From assembly GCA_937892735.1 (NCBI GenBank), contig CALBGL010000083.1, positions 1-16,784 of the forward strand: 16,784 bases of DNA. Reading direction: 5' to 3'. A model generated the notes under the pieces. That model worked only from the letters and a program-made list of their open reading frames with translations. It ran no database searches and was not told the origin of the DNA. Every line of letters starts with the position of its first letter. The stretch's first letter is position 1. The position numbers and the translations under genes are program-made. This document shows positions 4,933-12,778 of the stretch, piece by piece. Source of the stretch: an uncultured Clostridia bacterium (lineage in GTDB: Bacteria; Bacillota; Clostridia; Lachnospirales; Bianqueaceae).

Positions 4933-5424
4933 TTACAACACTCCTTCTTGATTCAATTTTTGAATTTGTTCATCCAATTCTTTTTGCATAGCATCCATCA
5001 CTGGCTGCTTTGCCGCTTTTACCGCCGGTCGAATAAACGGATATTTCTGACGAAACGAAGTTCCGGATTCCACGGAGCGGGCCAGCATGGCATTGGGAAG
5101 GCCTTTCGGATATTTCTTTGTGGGTTGACTTCCATAACCATCAAAGCCTGCCTTGATATCATACACTCCGTCTTTTTCCTGCATGGGCGCGATACCAAAC
5201 GATTCTTCCAAATCATTTTTCTGTACCTGTGTAATTCCGGTACGCTTCATCCCTGATTCATTCTTCTCCTGCACTGGCAAGGCTCTGATACTCTCTTTAC
5301 ACGCGTCCGCGAGTACCTTCGCGCCTTCATACAAAATAGTTCCATAAAGATCTGTACGCCCCGCCAGCTTTTCCAGCTTATTCGCGAAGTTATCGATGCC
5401 ATCATTTACACGAAAAGTCGCCAT
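4933..5424 (-). CDS. HK97 gp10-like tail completion/connector protein
   Basis: The 163-aa protein starts MATFRVNDGIDNFANKLEKL. I use the ATG at 5424, which shares its A with the upstream TAA (TAATG) and has GGGAGG upstream; the longer reading from 5445 has no ribosome site. Residues 20-60 form long helices (LYGTILYEGAKVLADACKES), and the rest includes the typical RQKYPFIRPAVKAAKQPVMD segment before a helical C-terminus. HK97 gp10 family proteins lie at the head-tail joint or help tail completion. The neighbouring head closure and tail terminator genes agree. Assignment is by domain pattern and operon order. Confidence 0.85.
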   Translation of the reverse strand: MATFRVNDGIDNFANKLEKLAGRTDLYGTILYEGAKVLADACKESIRALPVQEKNESGMKRTGITQVQKNDLEESFGIAPMQEKDGVYDIKAGFDGYGSQPTKKYPKGLPNAMLARSVESGTSFRQKYPFIRPAVKAAKQPVMDAMQKELDEQIQKLNQEGVL

Positions 5425-5747
5425 TATCCCGCCTCCCAGATCCACTCATAATGAATCAGTCCTGTCTCTTCTTCGTACTGCACCGAATTCAATCGATAGG
5501 CAATCTTCTGCGCGGCTAGTTCGGCCTGAATTTTGTCAACCAGGGGATCCAGGTCCGTCATAGTGAAATAATCAATGCTTCCCTGAATGACCTGTATTGT
5601 CTTGCCGTCGTCTCCATGTACAGAATCCCCCTCGGTCTCTTCCATCCATACCGCATACGGTGGAGCACATTGAAATGCTGTATAGTGAAAGACCGAGGGA
5701 ACTGCACTTTTGAGCGCGTCTCTAACTCTGGTAATCTGTTCAATCAT
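5424..5747 (-). CDS. Putative tail terminator protein
   Basis: From the ATG at 5747 the protein has 107 aa: MIEQITRVRDALKSAVPSVF, a middle AVWMEETEGDSVHGDDGKTI, and a C-terminal YEEETGLIHYEWIWEAG. An in-frame ATG at 5756 would add three residues; neither start has a strong ribosome site. The mixed alpha/beta pattern (N-terminal helix, beta hairpins with a charged GDDG loop, helix DLDPLVDKIQAELAA, final strand) and its position before the major tail gene fit the tail terminator proteins that cap the tube and join it to the head. Usually this gene follows the gp10-like gene; here it precedes it. It overlaps the head closure gene by 8 bases and so is probably coupled. Confidence 0.65.
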   Translation of the reverse strand: MIEQITRVRDALKSAVPSVFHYTAFQCAPPYAVWMEETEGDSVHGDDGKTIQVIQGSIDYFTMTDLDPLVDKIQAELAAQKIAYRLNSVQYEEETGLIHYEWIWEAG

Positions 5748-6072
5748 ACAACCCATCCCATCTTTCTAAAGACAGCTTGGTGATTTGAAGCCCAAACTTA
5801 TCCCATGTCGGCTGTACCATGCGAATCCTGTACTGCTTGCCATTTTCCAGCTCACAGATATCTTCCGTTTCCACTTCTTCCCAGCCTGGAATGTTTACAA
5901 CTGCCTCCAGCTTCTGCTGCGACTGCAATGCTGTATAATATCTGCCATACCCCAAATTATCATAGTTATACCAGCATCTCACCTTCTGAACCAGCTCTAC
6001 CTTGGGCTTGTTCCCCGGCTGCGCTGTATTGATCAGGCTGTAAATGGTCAAGATTCCTTCATCAAACGTCAT
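5740..6072 (-). CDS. Putative head closure (head-tail adaptor) protein
   Basis: The 110-aa protein begins MTFDEGILTIYSLINTAQPG. Residues 30-60 contain KVRCWYNYDNLGYGRYYTAL, and residues 70-110 contain EDICELENGKQYRIRMVQPT followed by GLQITKLSLERWDGLYD. This is the compact beta-barrel pattern of phage head closure proteins in Clostridia, which seal the packaged head below the connector. The ATG at 6072 overlaps the stop of the upstream connector gene by ATGA, consistent with translational coupling in a head-completion cluster. The function is assigned by family pattern and gene order rather than catalytic residues. Confidence 0.75.
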   Translation of the reverse strand: MTFDEGILTIYSLINTAQPGNKPKVELVQKVRCWYNYDNLGYGRYYTALQSQQKLEAVVNIPGWEEVETEDICELENGKQYRIRMVQPTWDKFGLQITKLSLERWDGLYD

Positions 6073-6353
6073 GATCCCGCCCCCTTCTGACTGAAAAGCA
6101 GATTGTTGAGCTCGTATCGTAAAAATCTCGGCATGGCTGTCTCCGCTCCCGTCGCGGCTCGTTTCCGGAAGAGATAGGCGGCGTAGTGGATCACCGCCAT
6201 ATCACATTCCAGGTCTCCTTCTTTCAGCGTGATTCCCTCGCGCTGAATCAATGCGGCAGCCTGTTCCAGGAGCTTTTCCAGATATACATCATTGCTCTTG
6301 CTCAAAATTTGAAGATCGCTTTTCAGTATCGTCAGTTTCTCTGTCGCATTCAT
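6069..6353 (-). CDS. Phage head-tail connector (gp6-like) protein
   Basis: The 94-aa protein begins MNATEKLTILKSDLQILSKS and is nearly all helical: helices at about 3-18, 22-38 (NDVYLEKLLEQAAALIQREG), 46-65 (ECDMAVIHYAAYLFRKRAAT) and 73-88 (MPRFLRYELNNLLFSQ). This four-helix layout with the motif of hydrophobic Tyr/Ala residues before RKRA is typical of gp6-like connector proteins that form a ring under the portal. The stop overlaps the next start by 4 bases. It follows the accessory head protein by 8 bases. Confidence 0.8.
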   Translation of the reverse strand: MNATEKLTILKSDLQILSKSNDVYLEKLLEQAAALIQREGITLKEGDLECDMAVIHYAAYLFRKRAATGAETAMPRFLRYELNNLLFSQKGAGS

Positions 6354-6361
6354 TCTTTCAC

Positions 6362-6727
6362 CTATGCCTTAGCGTTAAACTTCACATTGGTCAGGCTCAA
6401 TATCATTTGCAAGTCTCCACTCGTGATGGAAATTTGTTTCTTCTTTGCCGTCGCAGCCGTCTTGCCCAAGAAGATCACATTGGCCGGATCCATTTTCACA
6501 GGACCGTTTTTACTTCCAACTACCTGCATGTACGCCTCTTTTACATCCTGTGACGCTGTGAAGGCAATCGGCAGGTAGTATCCCTCCTGCTCATTTACAT
6601 CGGTTGCGTTGAACCCTGTATAGCCGGTAACATAATTAGCGGTTCCGGATACCATTCCGCTCTTGGCAAACTTAAAATCACCAAAAACAGACGCATCCTT
6701 TCCGTACAAATCTGTGTCACCTTCCAC
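6362..6727 (-). CDS. Putative accessory or decoration head protein; start codon uncertain
   Basis: The protein has 121 aa from the GTG at 6727 (VEGDTDLYGKDASVFGDFKF). It contains SGTANYVTGYTGFNATDVNE and ends ILSLTNVKFNAKA. Alternating strand-like segments and no helices suggest a beta-sandwich. Its position between the major capsid and connector genes fits a head accessory or decoration protein, though I cannot name the family. The frame stays open upstream; a CTG at 6748 with GGGGGA 9 bases before it would add LYSVLGS and begins 2 bases after the capsid stop. No ATG exists in this frame before the capsid gene is entered and a stop met. Translation is probably coupled to capsid termination. 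Confidence 0.7.
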   Translation of the reverse strand: MEGDTDLYGKDASVFGDFKFAKSGMVSGTANYVTGYTGFNATDVNEQEGYYLPIAFTASQDVKEAYMQVVGSKNGPVKMDPANVIFLGKTAATAKKKQISITSGDLQMILSLTNVKFNAKA

Positions 6728-6750
6728 CGATCCTAAGACACTATACAGGG

Positions 6751-8121
6751 TTAGGATTCCCCCGCGAACTTCGGCGCGGTAGTTACAGGTGCCTTTCCGA
6801 CTCCGTAAATGGCAAATGCCTCACGAATCGTCAGGTCTCCGTCATATCTTGCCGTTCCTTTAAATACGGTCTGATCCTCCAGGAAACGAACATGCTCGGA
6901 CTGACTGATCTTCGTGCCGGCACGCTCTACCAGCGTATAGTTCTTGAAATAACCAAATACAATCGTGTCATCAGGAATATACTTCAGCTCCACAATATCG
7001 CCGCCTACAACCGGCATTGTGTTGTTCATTCCGGCCGTAATCGCCGCTGCGGAATTGACTCCCATGCTTTCCGCGATCAGCTTTGTATGGGTCTTCTTAT
7101 TCATGATCCATACGATGGATCCTGTATCGTAGTCATTATCAATCACTCCAGATGCCGTGACGATATCCTGGAACAGAGCCACACCTGTGGCGGCCTTTCC
7201 GGTGATCACATGGCTTGTGCTCAGATCTTCCCACGTGCGCCCCGTCGTCGGATACTCATCCGGAGCTTCTTCAAGCAGAAGAGACGTTACAATACCCATG
7301 GGCATCTTCACGTTTTTCCCATATACGATAGACTTGTCCAGCGCCTTTCCGATTGCCTTACCTATTGCGGTGATCAGTTCCTGTGCCAGCGCAATATCGG
7401 AATCCTCTAGAATAGGATTGCAAACAGCAAAGTATCCGGACACTTTATAGCCGTCCATCTCCATGTTATAAAATGCCAGATCCATTTCTTTAATGGAGGC
7501 GCACATTTCATCCCAGTAGGCCTCTGGAATCTCTCCCATGATATTCTGCCTGGAAGTTCCGCCAATCTGTCTTACCGTCACATACTTGACGAGCTTCGAT
7601 GTCTCCGTGGCCACCTGACGGATCATCGGCAGCAACACATCCGGAATGGTGAGTCCTACGTTGGTCAATGCTCTCCTGTTCTTAATGCAGGCTCTGACTT
7701 CTGCGAAGAATTTCTTCACATCCTCTCGATTCAGCAGCGCATCCCTTTCCTGGATGTTCATACCGAAGAAATCTCCTCGATTTACTCTTGTTTCCATGTG
7801 CTTTTCTTCTCCTCTCTTTTCTTCTTTCTGAGGCTTGGGCTGCTTTTCCTCTTCTGCCCGAAGCTCTTCTTCAATTCTGGAAATCTCTTCTTCCAGATCC
7901 TTCTCCTTCTTCTCATGTTCGTCTCTTTCGCTCTGAAAAACCTCCGCCTGCTTCTCTACCGTGGTACGATCCTCTTCCGAAGTCTCCTCGGTCATTTCTG
8001 TAATCGCGGCTTCAATCTCACTTTCTCTTCGCTCAAAGTCCGCATCATGAGTACGAAGTTCTTCCAGATTGGCTCGCGCCATATCCAGCCTGCTTCTTAA
8101 CAATAATGTTTTAAGTGCCAT
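6751..8121 (-). CDS. HK97-family major capsid protein with N-terminal scaffolding (delta) domain
   Basis: The 456-aa precursor starts MALKTLLLRSRLDMARANLE. I use the ATG at 8121, which has AAAGGAGA about 7 bases upstream, 2 bases after the protease stop. Residues 1-110 are a highly charged coiled coil (Glu/Lys/Arg rich), the delta domain that scaffolds assembly and is removed by the protease. From about residue 115 (RVNRGDFFGM) the HK97 fold follows, with SKLVKYVTVRQIGGTSRQNI, a VSGYFAVCNPILEDSDIALA stretch in the spine-helix/P-domain region, and C-terminal HVRFLEDQTVFKGTARYDGD typical of the family end. This protein builds the icosahedral shell. Protease and portal directly precede it. Confidence 0.95.
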   Translation of the reverse strand: MALKTLLLRSRLDMARANLEELRTHDADFERRESEIEAAITEMTEETSEEDRTTVEKQAEVFQSERDEHEKKEKDLEEEISRIEEELRAEEEKQPKPQKEEKRGEEKHMETRVNRGDFFGMNIQERDALLNREDVKKFFAEVRACIKNRRALTNVGLTIPDVLLPMIRQVATETSKLVKYVTVRQIGGTSRQNIMGEIPEAYWDEMCASIKEMDLAFYNMEMDGYKVSGYFAVCNPILEDSDIALAQELITAIGKAIGKALDKSIVYGKNVKMPMGIVTSLLLEEAPDEYPTTGRTWEDLSTSHVITGKAATGVALFQDIVTASGVIDNDYDTGSIVWIMNKKTHTKLIAESMGVNSAAAITAGMNNTMPVVGGDIVELKYIPDDTIVFGYFKNYTLVERAGTKISQSEHVRFLEDQTVFKGTARYDGDLTIREAFAIYGVGKAPVTTAPKFAGES

Positions 8122-8123
8122 GC

Positions 8124-8696
8124 TCATTCTCCTTTTAGTTTTCTCAATGTCCTTGCCTTCCACGCTTCCAAAGATCTTTGCCGTATGTCCGCCAACTGCT
8201 TCTTTCTGGCCGATACGCTGGTCTCCTGATATGCCGGGAACGTTACAACAGACACTTCATACAGTTTCACCTTGCGAATAGTCCAATGGACCGAATCTCC
8301 CCTATCTTCAAACTCCTCATCCAGGATATCGAAGCCAAAGCTGCATTGATCCACGTCCCCGCGCTTCACCCGTTCATAGAGGTTCATCGCATCCTGATCA
8401 TTGGGATTAATCTTAACCTCGCCCCACAAGCCCCTGCTATCCACTTTCAGATTCAGTGTGCCGGCTTTATTCCGCCCTAGAACAAGCCGTGTCTCATGAT
8501 CGATCAGACATCGGATATCATCCGACAAGGTATCATCGAACGCCGTATCGGCAACGCTCTCTGTCGCGCCGGGCCACATCTCATAATTCGAGTTGAATAC
8601 GGAAAAATAACCCGCAATACATGGAGATCCATCTTCTGTGGATCTTGCCTCAAACTGACTCGTCATACTACGCACCTGTCGCTCTCCTTCACGCAT
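8124..8696 (-). CDS. HK97-family prohead protease (S78)
   Basis: The 190-aa protein has the catalytic motifs of the HK97 prohead protease: His67 in LIDHETRLVLGR and Ser119 in VDQCSFGF. FEARSTEDGSPCIAGYFSVF near residues 15-34 is the usual first strand region, and VTFPAYQET appears at the end of the catalytic domain. It matures the prohead by cutting the capsid delta domain and itself. The ATG at 8696 has AGGAGGGG 8 bases upstream, inside the end of the portal gene, so the genes overlap by 8 bases. Internal GTG 8675 is a weaker alternative start. The basic C-terminal helix is probably an autocleaved tail. Confidence 0.93.
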   Translation of the reverse strand: MREGERQVRSMTSQFEARSTEDGSPCIAGYFSVFNSNYEMWPGATESVADTAFDDTLSDDIRCLIDHETRLVLGRNKAGTLNLKVDSRGLWGEVKINPNDQDAMNLYERVKRGDVDQCSFGFDILDEEFEDRGDSVHWTIRKVKLYEVSVVTFPAYQETSVSARKKQLADIRQRSLEAWKARTLRKLKGE

Positions 8697-9876
8697 CTTT
8701 ATCCCCTCCTTCCTGAATCAGTTTTTTCTGATCTCCTATCATTCCTGCCGGAATATAGTTCTCCAAAATGATCAGCTCATCTAGTCCTTCTTTAGGCGAC
8801 AACCCGATCCAATCCCTAACCTCATTTCCTGTCATGATCCCTCTCGTATACATATTGGCGCCTACATTCGAGAGCGTATCTATGTCATAGGCGTACAAGG
8901 ATCTGAGATTGAACTTAAAATAGAGATCCGGACTCAGTAACAGTTTCCTGGTCATCTCCTGTTCCAGCACATTGCATAGCGTCCTGATTCTGGTATTTAC
9001 GAAGTTGTTCCAAACATCTTTCTGGAACTCGCCTTCTCCCACTACGAAAGACGGGATGTCCAAGATGGCCGCGACCGTTTTTTTGTCCAACCGGACTGAC
9101 TCCGGAAGCGCGATATCGTTCAGTGACAGCGGCCGAATCTCTTTTACATCGAACTGCTCGCTGGGAATCATCCATGGCTCACCAGCCTCTGCGGATTCTA
9201 TGTACTGCTCAAGAAGTTTACTTCGCCCTTCTTTGTTGGCAAACTCATCGGTGAGTCCATCTACTTTCAGTACAACAGATGGTTTCCATTTGCTCTCCAT
9301 GAATCCCTTCTTCGTCTTCGACGCCTGACGCAGTGTCTCGGCCACTTCCCGAAGTGTGACTCTATATCCCGTTCCCATCCACGGATAGTGAGGATCTGGA
9401 TTTAACGTGAAATGCAGCATCTCTGCCGAATCGTAGCTTTTCCCCTGGTAAACAATCTCATATCCATATCCATCCGGCACAAAGGAAACCATACCCGGTT
9501 CCAGCGGAACAAGATCATCTATGAGTCCTCTCCTTGTAGTCGGTGCAACAACACAGTTCCCGTCTCCTTCCAATAGCAATGTCCGGACAATCGTGGAAAT
9601 AAAGCTCTTCCTGGTCATGTACTGATTGGGATGGATATCTATCTTCTTTGATAACTCATTTTTAATCCTGGTATCACCGCTGGTTGTGTTGGCCATCAGA
9701 TAAATCGTCATGCTGGAAACCAGATCCGCTATCTTATTGACGCCAGACATGATCTCTGGGTTCTGTGACAGCTTGGTATATCCACTGCAGCATAGCACGT
9801 CATACGCATCCATGCTGCACAAGAACGACTGTGTCTTCACGGGTTCCGCCCGTGTCTTACTTTTCTTTTTTGCCAT
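8689..9876 (-). CDS. HK97-family portal protein
   Basis: The 395-aa protein begins MAKKKSKTRAEPVKTQSFLC and shows conserved portal segments: SQNPEIMSGVNKIADLVSSM (about 37-56), LLLEGDGNCVVAPTTRRG (about 100-117), the clip/stem region ILDIPSFVVGEGEFQKDVWN (about 272-291) and TRGIMTGNEVRDWIGLSPKE (about 346-365). Twelve subunits form the ring through which DNA enters the head. The ATG at 9876 has AAAGGAGGATATAC upstream and lies 12 bases after the terminase stop. The length is slightly short but normal for Firmicute siphophages. No disruption is visible. Confidence 0.95.
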   Translation of the reverse strand: MAKKKSKTRAEPVKTQSFLCSMDAYDVLCCSGYTKLSQNPEIMSGVNKIADLVSSMTIYLMANTTSGDTRIKNELSKKIDIHPNQYMTRKSFISTIVRTLLLEGDGNCVVAPTTRRGLIDDLVPLEPGMVSFVPDGYGYEIVYQGKSYDSAEMLHFTLNPDPHYPWMGTGYRVTLREVAETLRQASKTKKGFMESKWKPSVVLKVDGLTDEFANKEGRSKLLEQYIESAEAGEPWMIPSEQFDVKEIRPLSLNDIALPESVRLDKKTVAAILDIPSFVVGEGEFQKDVWNNFVNTRIRTLCNVLEQEMTRKLLLSPDLYFKFNLRSLYAYDIDTLSNVGANMYTRGIMTGNEVRDWIGLSPKEGLDELIILENYIPAGMIGDQKKLIQEGGDKDA

Positions 9877-9888
9877 GTATATCCTCCT

Positions 9889-11919
9889 TTATGAATCCAG
9901 CCAGGCAGCTGCATTTCTCGATTTCTCCTGATCAATCAGCATCTGTTTGCATGCGATCACATCCGCGTCAAAAAGATCAATTCTTTGTGTGGGCTGTACC
10001 TTTTGAAAACGGATGAAATCATCACTGTCTTCTATGGCCTTTACATTCTCAATGCAATATTCGTAGGCTCTGTTGTGTAGATAATAAAACTTCTGCTCCT
10101 TGATCTGATTTTCAATCGACCGAAACGCCTCTGTCTTTTCTACATACCTTTGCATCTGGTCTCGCATTCGAAACCCTGCCTTCTTCATCTTCAGAACAAA
10201 TTCCCGGCTATATCTGCGGTCATACCCAACCCATTTGATCCGGAACCCCATCGATTTCATCTTCATAAACCACTGTACCGGATCCTCGTACTCAATCACA
10301 TTTGAATTGCACAACGTAAGCCATCCCATCTCCTGCCACCAGAAAAACGGAATGCCATCCTCTTCTGCCTTGGTGTGCGCCGCCGTCACTGGCATGAATG
10401 CATGGGTAATCGCAATATCGACCCCCTGATAGCTTCCATGCAGCGCAGTTCCCGTCAAGTCATACATCTTTGATAGGTCCGCGCCTCCATACCATGTCAC
10501 CGGAAGTTTGGCCAGCTCTTCCAATGTCCAGTTATACTTCTCGTCAGAGGCCCGCACCATTGCCATATCAAAGTATGTATCTAATTGACTGGTAAAGACA
10601 TTGAGTGATTTTGCGAAAAAATCCTTGCGAAGCTGTGGCTCATTGAGGGCCTGCAATGATGCCTCTAGGAGCTCCTGCGGCTGTATGGACTCTCCATAGG
10701 CAGGGTTGGCCATTTCATGTGTCACAGGACTCGTGTAGTCGATATATTTGCTTCCGTCTGCGGCTTTGACCGGATCCGCTTCGCAGATAAAGATAAAATA
10801 CTGCTCATCCTCGATCTCTTTATCAAGAATTCTCTTACATCGCTTTACCCGTTCCGCCAGGAATCCGTTAGGATCATCTCCGGCGGTGGATATGCCAATC
10901 ATCAGCTTGTTTCGGTATGCCTTCATTGCATCCTGAAAAAGCGTGTACTGCTTGGGTTTCTTAAACGCGTGAATCTCCAATTTGTTATCGCCATGGCTTT
11001 TTATCCTTGGCTTCTCATGGTTTCCCATGAGTTCGGCATATATTATCACCCTTTCTGGGTGTCGGTCACTCGTGGGAATATTCTAGTCTGTGCTTCTCTC
11101 AAAAGAAAAAAGCACAGGATCAATTCCTATGCTCTACAATATCACAATCTCTTTAGTTATTGTGATTATCACGGTGTTCACATGACCTAAACATCTAAAG
11201 TTTTAGCGTTCACCGTTTTTGACCGATTTTCACCACGCCATTTCTGACGCGGGGGACAATAGTCTATCCGCTATCGCGATGTTACAATTAAAACTGTCCT
11301 GTGCATCCGGATTGGTAGCCAGCGCATTCAGTTCTATCAACCCTCCGCCCAGTTCCGCTTTAATCGAGTGTTCGTTATTGTTATCGATGATGTGAAAATG
11401 TCCACCATGCTCGTCATCCTCTCCCATATGCTGAATGTTGTACTTCACAAATTCGAAGGTTTCCATCGTTTGCTTCAGTGCGGCAGCGACAACATAAATT
11501 TTCGCGCCGGACATTCGATAGAGAAGCCCCAGTGCATATGCGAGAGCGCCGGCAAAACTGGTCTTCACGTTCTTTCGCGGGATAAAGATCAGACATTCAT
11601 GGAACCGATTGATCTTGGTCCCTTTGATCTTGAATCCCAGAAGATTGTAGATGATAAACTTATGAAACGCCATCAATAAAAAAGGCCTGCCTCTTAACGG
11701 AACTCCCCGTTGATCTTCGCCCTGCATATGACACACGGTACTCTCAATGATTTGAATCACGAATTCAGCATCCGTAGGATCGAAATCATATCGCCGGCTT
11801 TCATAATCATCTAGGAATCGTTGACAGCCTTTAATTCGATATTCATTAGCAATTCTCTTGCCTTCTACAATCTCCCTGGCATATCCGAATACACATTTCC
11901 AATTTGGAAACTTATCCAC
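9889..11919 (-). CDS. terL: Terminase large subunit, split by a group I intron (580 aa after splicing)
   Basis: Exon 1 (11266-11919, GTG start) encodes residues 1-218 and exon 2 (9889-10977) residues 219-580. The protein is the ATP-driven DNA packaging motor and nuclease. The Walker A-like segment is FIPRKNVKTSF (about 112-122). Walker B is NIAIAD|EIHAFK, where the bar marks the exon joint, so Asp218 and the catalytic Glu219 are on different exons. RNase H-like nuclease aspartates lie in WYGGADLSKMYDLTGT, KWVGYDRRYSRE and RIDLFDADVIA. Removing 288 bases restores an uninterrupted frame, the ADEIHAF motif and a normal family length. Without splicing, translation ends after 11 intron-encoded residues (RLLSPASEMAW), giving an inactive 229-aa product. 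The start overlaps the small-subunit stop by 8 bases. The apparent ATG at 11049 lies in the intron and is not a real start. Confidence 0.93.
10978..11265 (-). mobile_element. Group I self-splicing intron (IA-like, no homing endonuclease) in the terminase gene
   Basis: The 288-nt intron has a U just before it and ends in G, as group I introns require. Helices can be drawn by hand. P1 is GGAT (exon) with GTCC (11254-11257), giving a U-G pair at the splice site. P2 is CCGCGTC/GGCGTGG. P3 is TCGGTC (11221-11226) with GACCGA (11062-11067). P4 is ACGGTG/CACCGT. P5 is CTAAAAC/GTTTAG. P6 is ATCACAAT/ATTGTGAT. P7 is GAGCATA (11128-11134) with TATGCC (11035-11040), with the expected bulged A next to the guanosine-binding G-C pair. 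P7.1 and a 13-bp P7.2 follow, then P8 CACCC/GGGTG and P9 CTCATGG-GAAA-CCATGAG. P7.1/P7.2 between P7 and P3' point to subgroup IA. No open frame for an endonuclease is present. Confidence 0.92.
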
Positions 11920-12301
11920 TATTCATCAATACCTTTTCCAGCAGACTTTGTTTCTGTTCTTCCAATCCCTTCGACTTGATTGCCTTAAGTCCTTTTGGCG
12001 TCAGTCCGAACAAGTTTTCCAACTCGATCAGTTCTTTCCGGATGTTTTCCAGGGTGAGATATAGCGTTGTCTTTCTCTGATTGGTTGCGCCAGCTTTATT
12101 CGTATACTCTTCCGTGATAGCACATCCATTTTCATACCACTGATCATTCAGGATATCATACTGTACACGTAGTTCTGCGTACCTGCGTACTGACGTCTCA
12201 AATTCCGGTCGATATGTGCCCAGACTCCGCATATTTTCTATGGTTTTGTTCCACAGCTTATTGATTCTTCTCTTTCGTATTACTGCATCCGTCACCCCCA
12301 T
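11912..12301 (-). CDS. terS: Terminase small subunit (P27 family)
   Basis: From the ATG at 12301 the product has 129 aa, beginning MGVTDAVIRKRRINKLWNKT. Residues 10-70 are helical with RSLGTYRPEFETSVRRYAEL, and the next part reads QYDILNDQWYENGCAITEEY and then TNKAGATNQRKTTLYLTLEN. The latter is the family signature: the stretch with N(Q)RK before a helix that ends in LENLFGLTPKGLKAI. It recognises phage DNA and hands it to the large subunit. A G-rich ribosome site (AAGGGGGGTG) is very close to the ATG, so the GTG at 12295 is also possible. The frame is open upstream to 12400 within the HNH gene. The gene is followed immediately by terL with an 8-base overlap. Confidence 0.85.
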   Translation of the reverse strand: MGVTDAVIRKRRINKLWNKTIENMRSLGTYRPEFETSVRRYAELRVQYDILNDQWYENGCAITEEYTNKAGATNQRKTTLYLTLENIRKELIELENLFGLTPKGLKAIKSKGLEEQKQSLLEKVLMNSG

Positions 12302-12369
12302 CACCCCCCTTTTGAAAAAATTCATCGAGATGGAAGAACCTACCCCTTGCCAGTAGAGAAACCGCAAAT

Positions 12370-12678
12370 TTAAGCCATTCTCCCAGGGGGGCTTCTCCAA
12401 TTTTGGCCTGGCTGAATCGTTCGCTGCAGCATTTTCCCCAGGCTCGTCAGCTCTCCCGTTTTTCGATTTTCCAGTTTGTTATGAGTTGCCTGACTGACAG
12501 AGATCAGATTCCAGTCTGACCATCGCCATTCAGGATACTCTTCCGCCGGATATATGTGATGCACCGTCGTCGCCTCTTCAGTTCGGCCAAACATCTCAGC
12601 CACTCGGTCCTTATAGTGATCCAGCCTTAAGATATGCTGCCGTTTCTTTTTCCATCGGCTACCCTGATAATCGAACAT
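12370..12678 (-). CDS. HNH endonuclease-like protein next to terminase
   Basis: The 102-aa protein begins MFDYQGSRWKKKRQHILRLD. The core is TTVHHIYPAEEYPEWRWSDW followed by NLISVSQATHNKLENR, giving the HNH residues His40-His41, Asn57 and His66. HNH proteins beside terminase genes in siphophages are often needed for cos cleavage and head morphogenesis. The two CxxC zinc-binding pairs common in these proteins are absent (the usual first pair is replaced around DHYKDRV), so the fold may be zinc-free. The ATG at 12678 follows GGGGAGAGATGTGAA. It is the first gene after the probable late promoter. It is also the only nuclease near the endonuclease-less intron. Confidence 0.9.
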   Translation of the reverse strand: MFDYQGSRWKKKRQHILRLDHYKDRVAEMFGRTEEATTVHHIYPAEEYPEWRWSDWNLISVSQATHNKLENRKTGELTSLGKMLQRTIQPGQNWRSPPGRMA

Positions 12679-12702
12679 TTCACATCTCTCCCCAACACAA
12701 CA

Positions 12703-12717
12703 GAAAAGCCAGGCTTT
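12703..12717 (-). repeat. Short inverted repeat in the late-operon leader
   Basis: On the minus strand AAAGC-CTG-GCTTT can form a small hairpin, followed by a T-rich but not uniform run (TTCTGTTGTGTT). It could act as a weak terminator for early transcripts arriving from the right, or as a leader structure of the late mRNA. The stem is short, so the call is tentative. Confidence 0.3.
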
Positions 12718-12741
12718 CTCTCCTGACTCTTCTATGCTACC

Positions 12742-12777
12742 AGTATATCACAGGTGAACCGGACAAATCGGACAAGT
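12742..12777 (-). promoter_or_regulatory. Candidate regulator-dependent late promoter
   Basis: On the minus strand an extended -10 (TGATATACT, 12742-12750) lacks a consensus -35. Where the -35 should be, two adjacent 9-bp direct repeats occur; on the plus strand these are CGGACAAAT (12760-12768) and CGGACAAGT (12769-12777). They begin directly after the stop codon of the sigma-like regulator and precede the packaging operon. This is the expected form of an activator- or phage-sigma-dependent late promoter, but no binding data can be seen. Confidence 0.5.
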
Positions 12778-12778
12778 T

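Noticed and set aside
6892..7410. Long plus-strand open frames opposite the capsid, portal and other structural genes
   Set aside because: They mirror strong minus-strand genes, lack ribosome sites and resemble no known protein, so they are antisense shadows.
9889..11049. A separate gene starting at the ATG 11049
   Set aside because: Its first 24 codons read through intron helices P7 to P9, and it lacks the ATPase half. The splice-joined reading restores Walker B and the normal terminase length.
10978..11265. An intein or an assembly frameshift in terL
   Set aside because: The insert contains stops in the reading frame, so it cannot be an intein. A sequencing error cannot add 288 bases that fold as a group I core with correct U and G at the borders.
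10978..11265. A HEARO/IscB-type guide RNA or group II intron
   Set aside because: No domain V-like GC hairpin with a bulged pair at the 3' end and no GUGYG start, and no associated nuclease frame; the group I helices account for nearly the whole insert.
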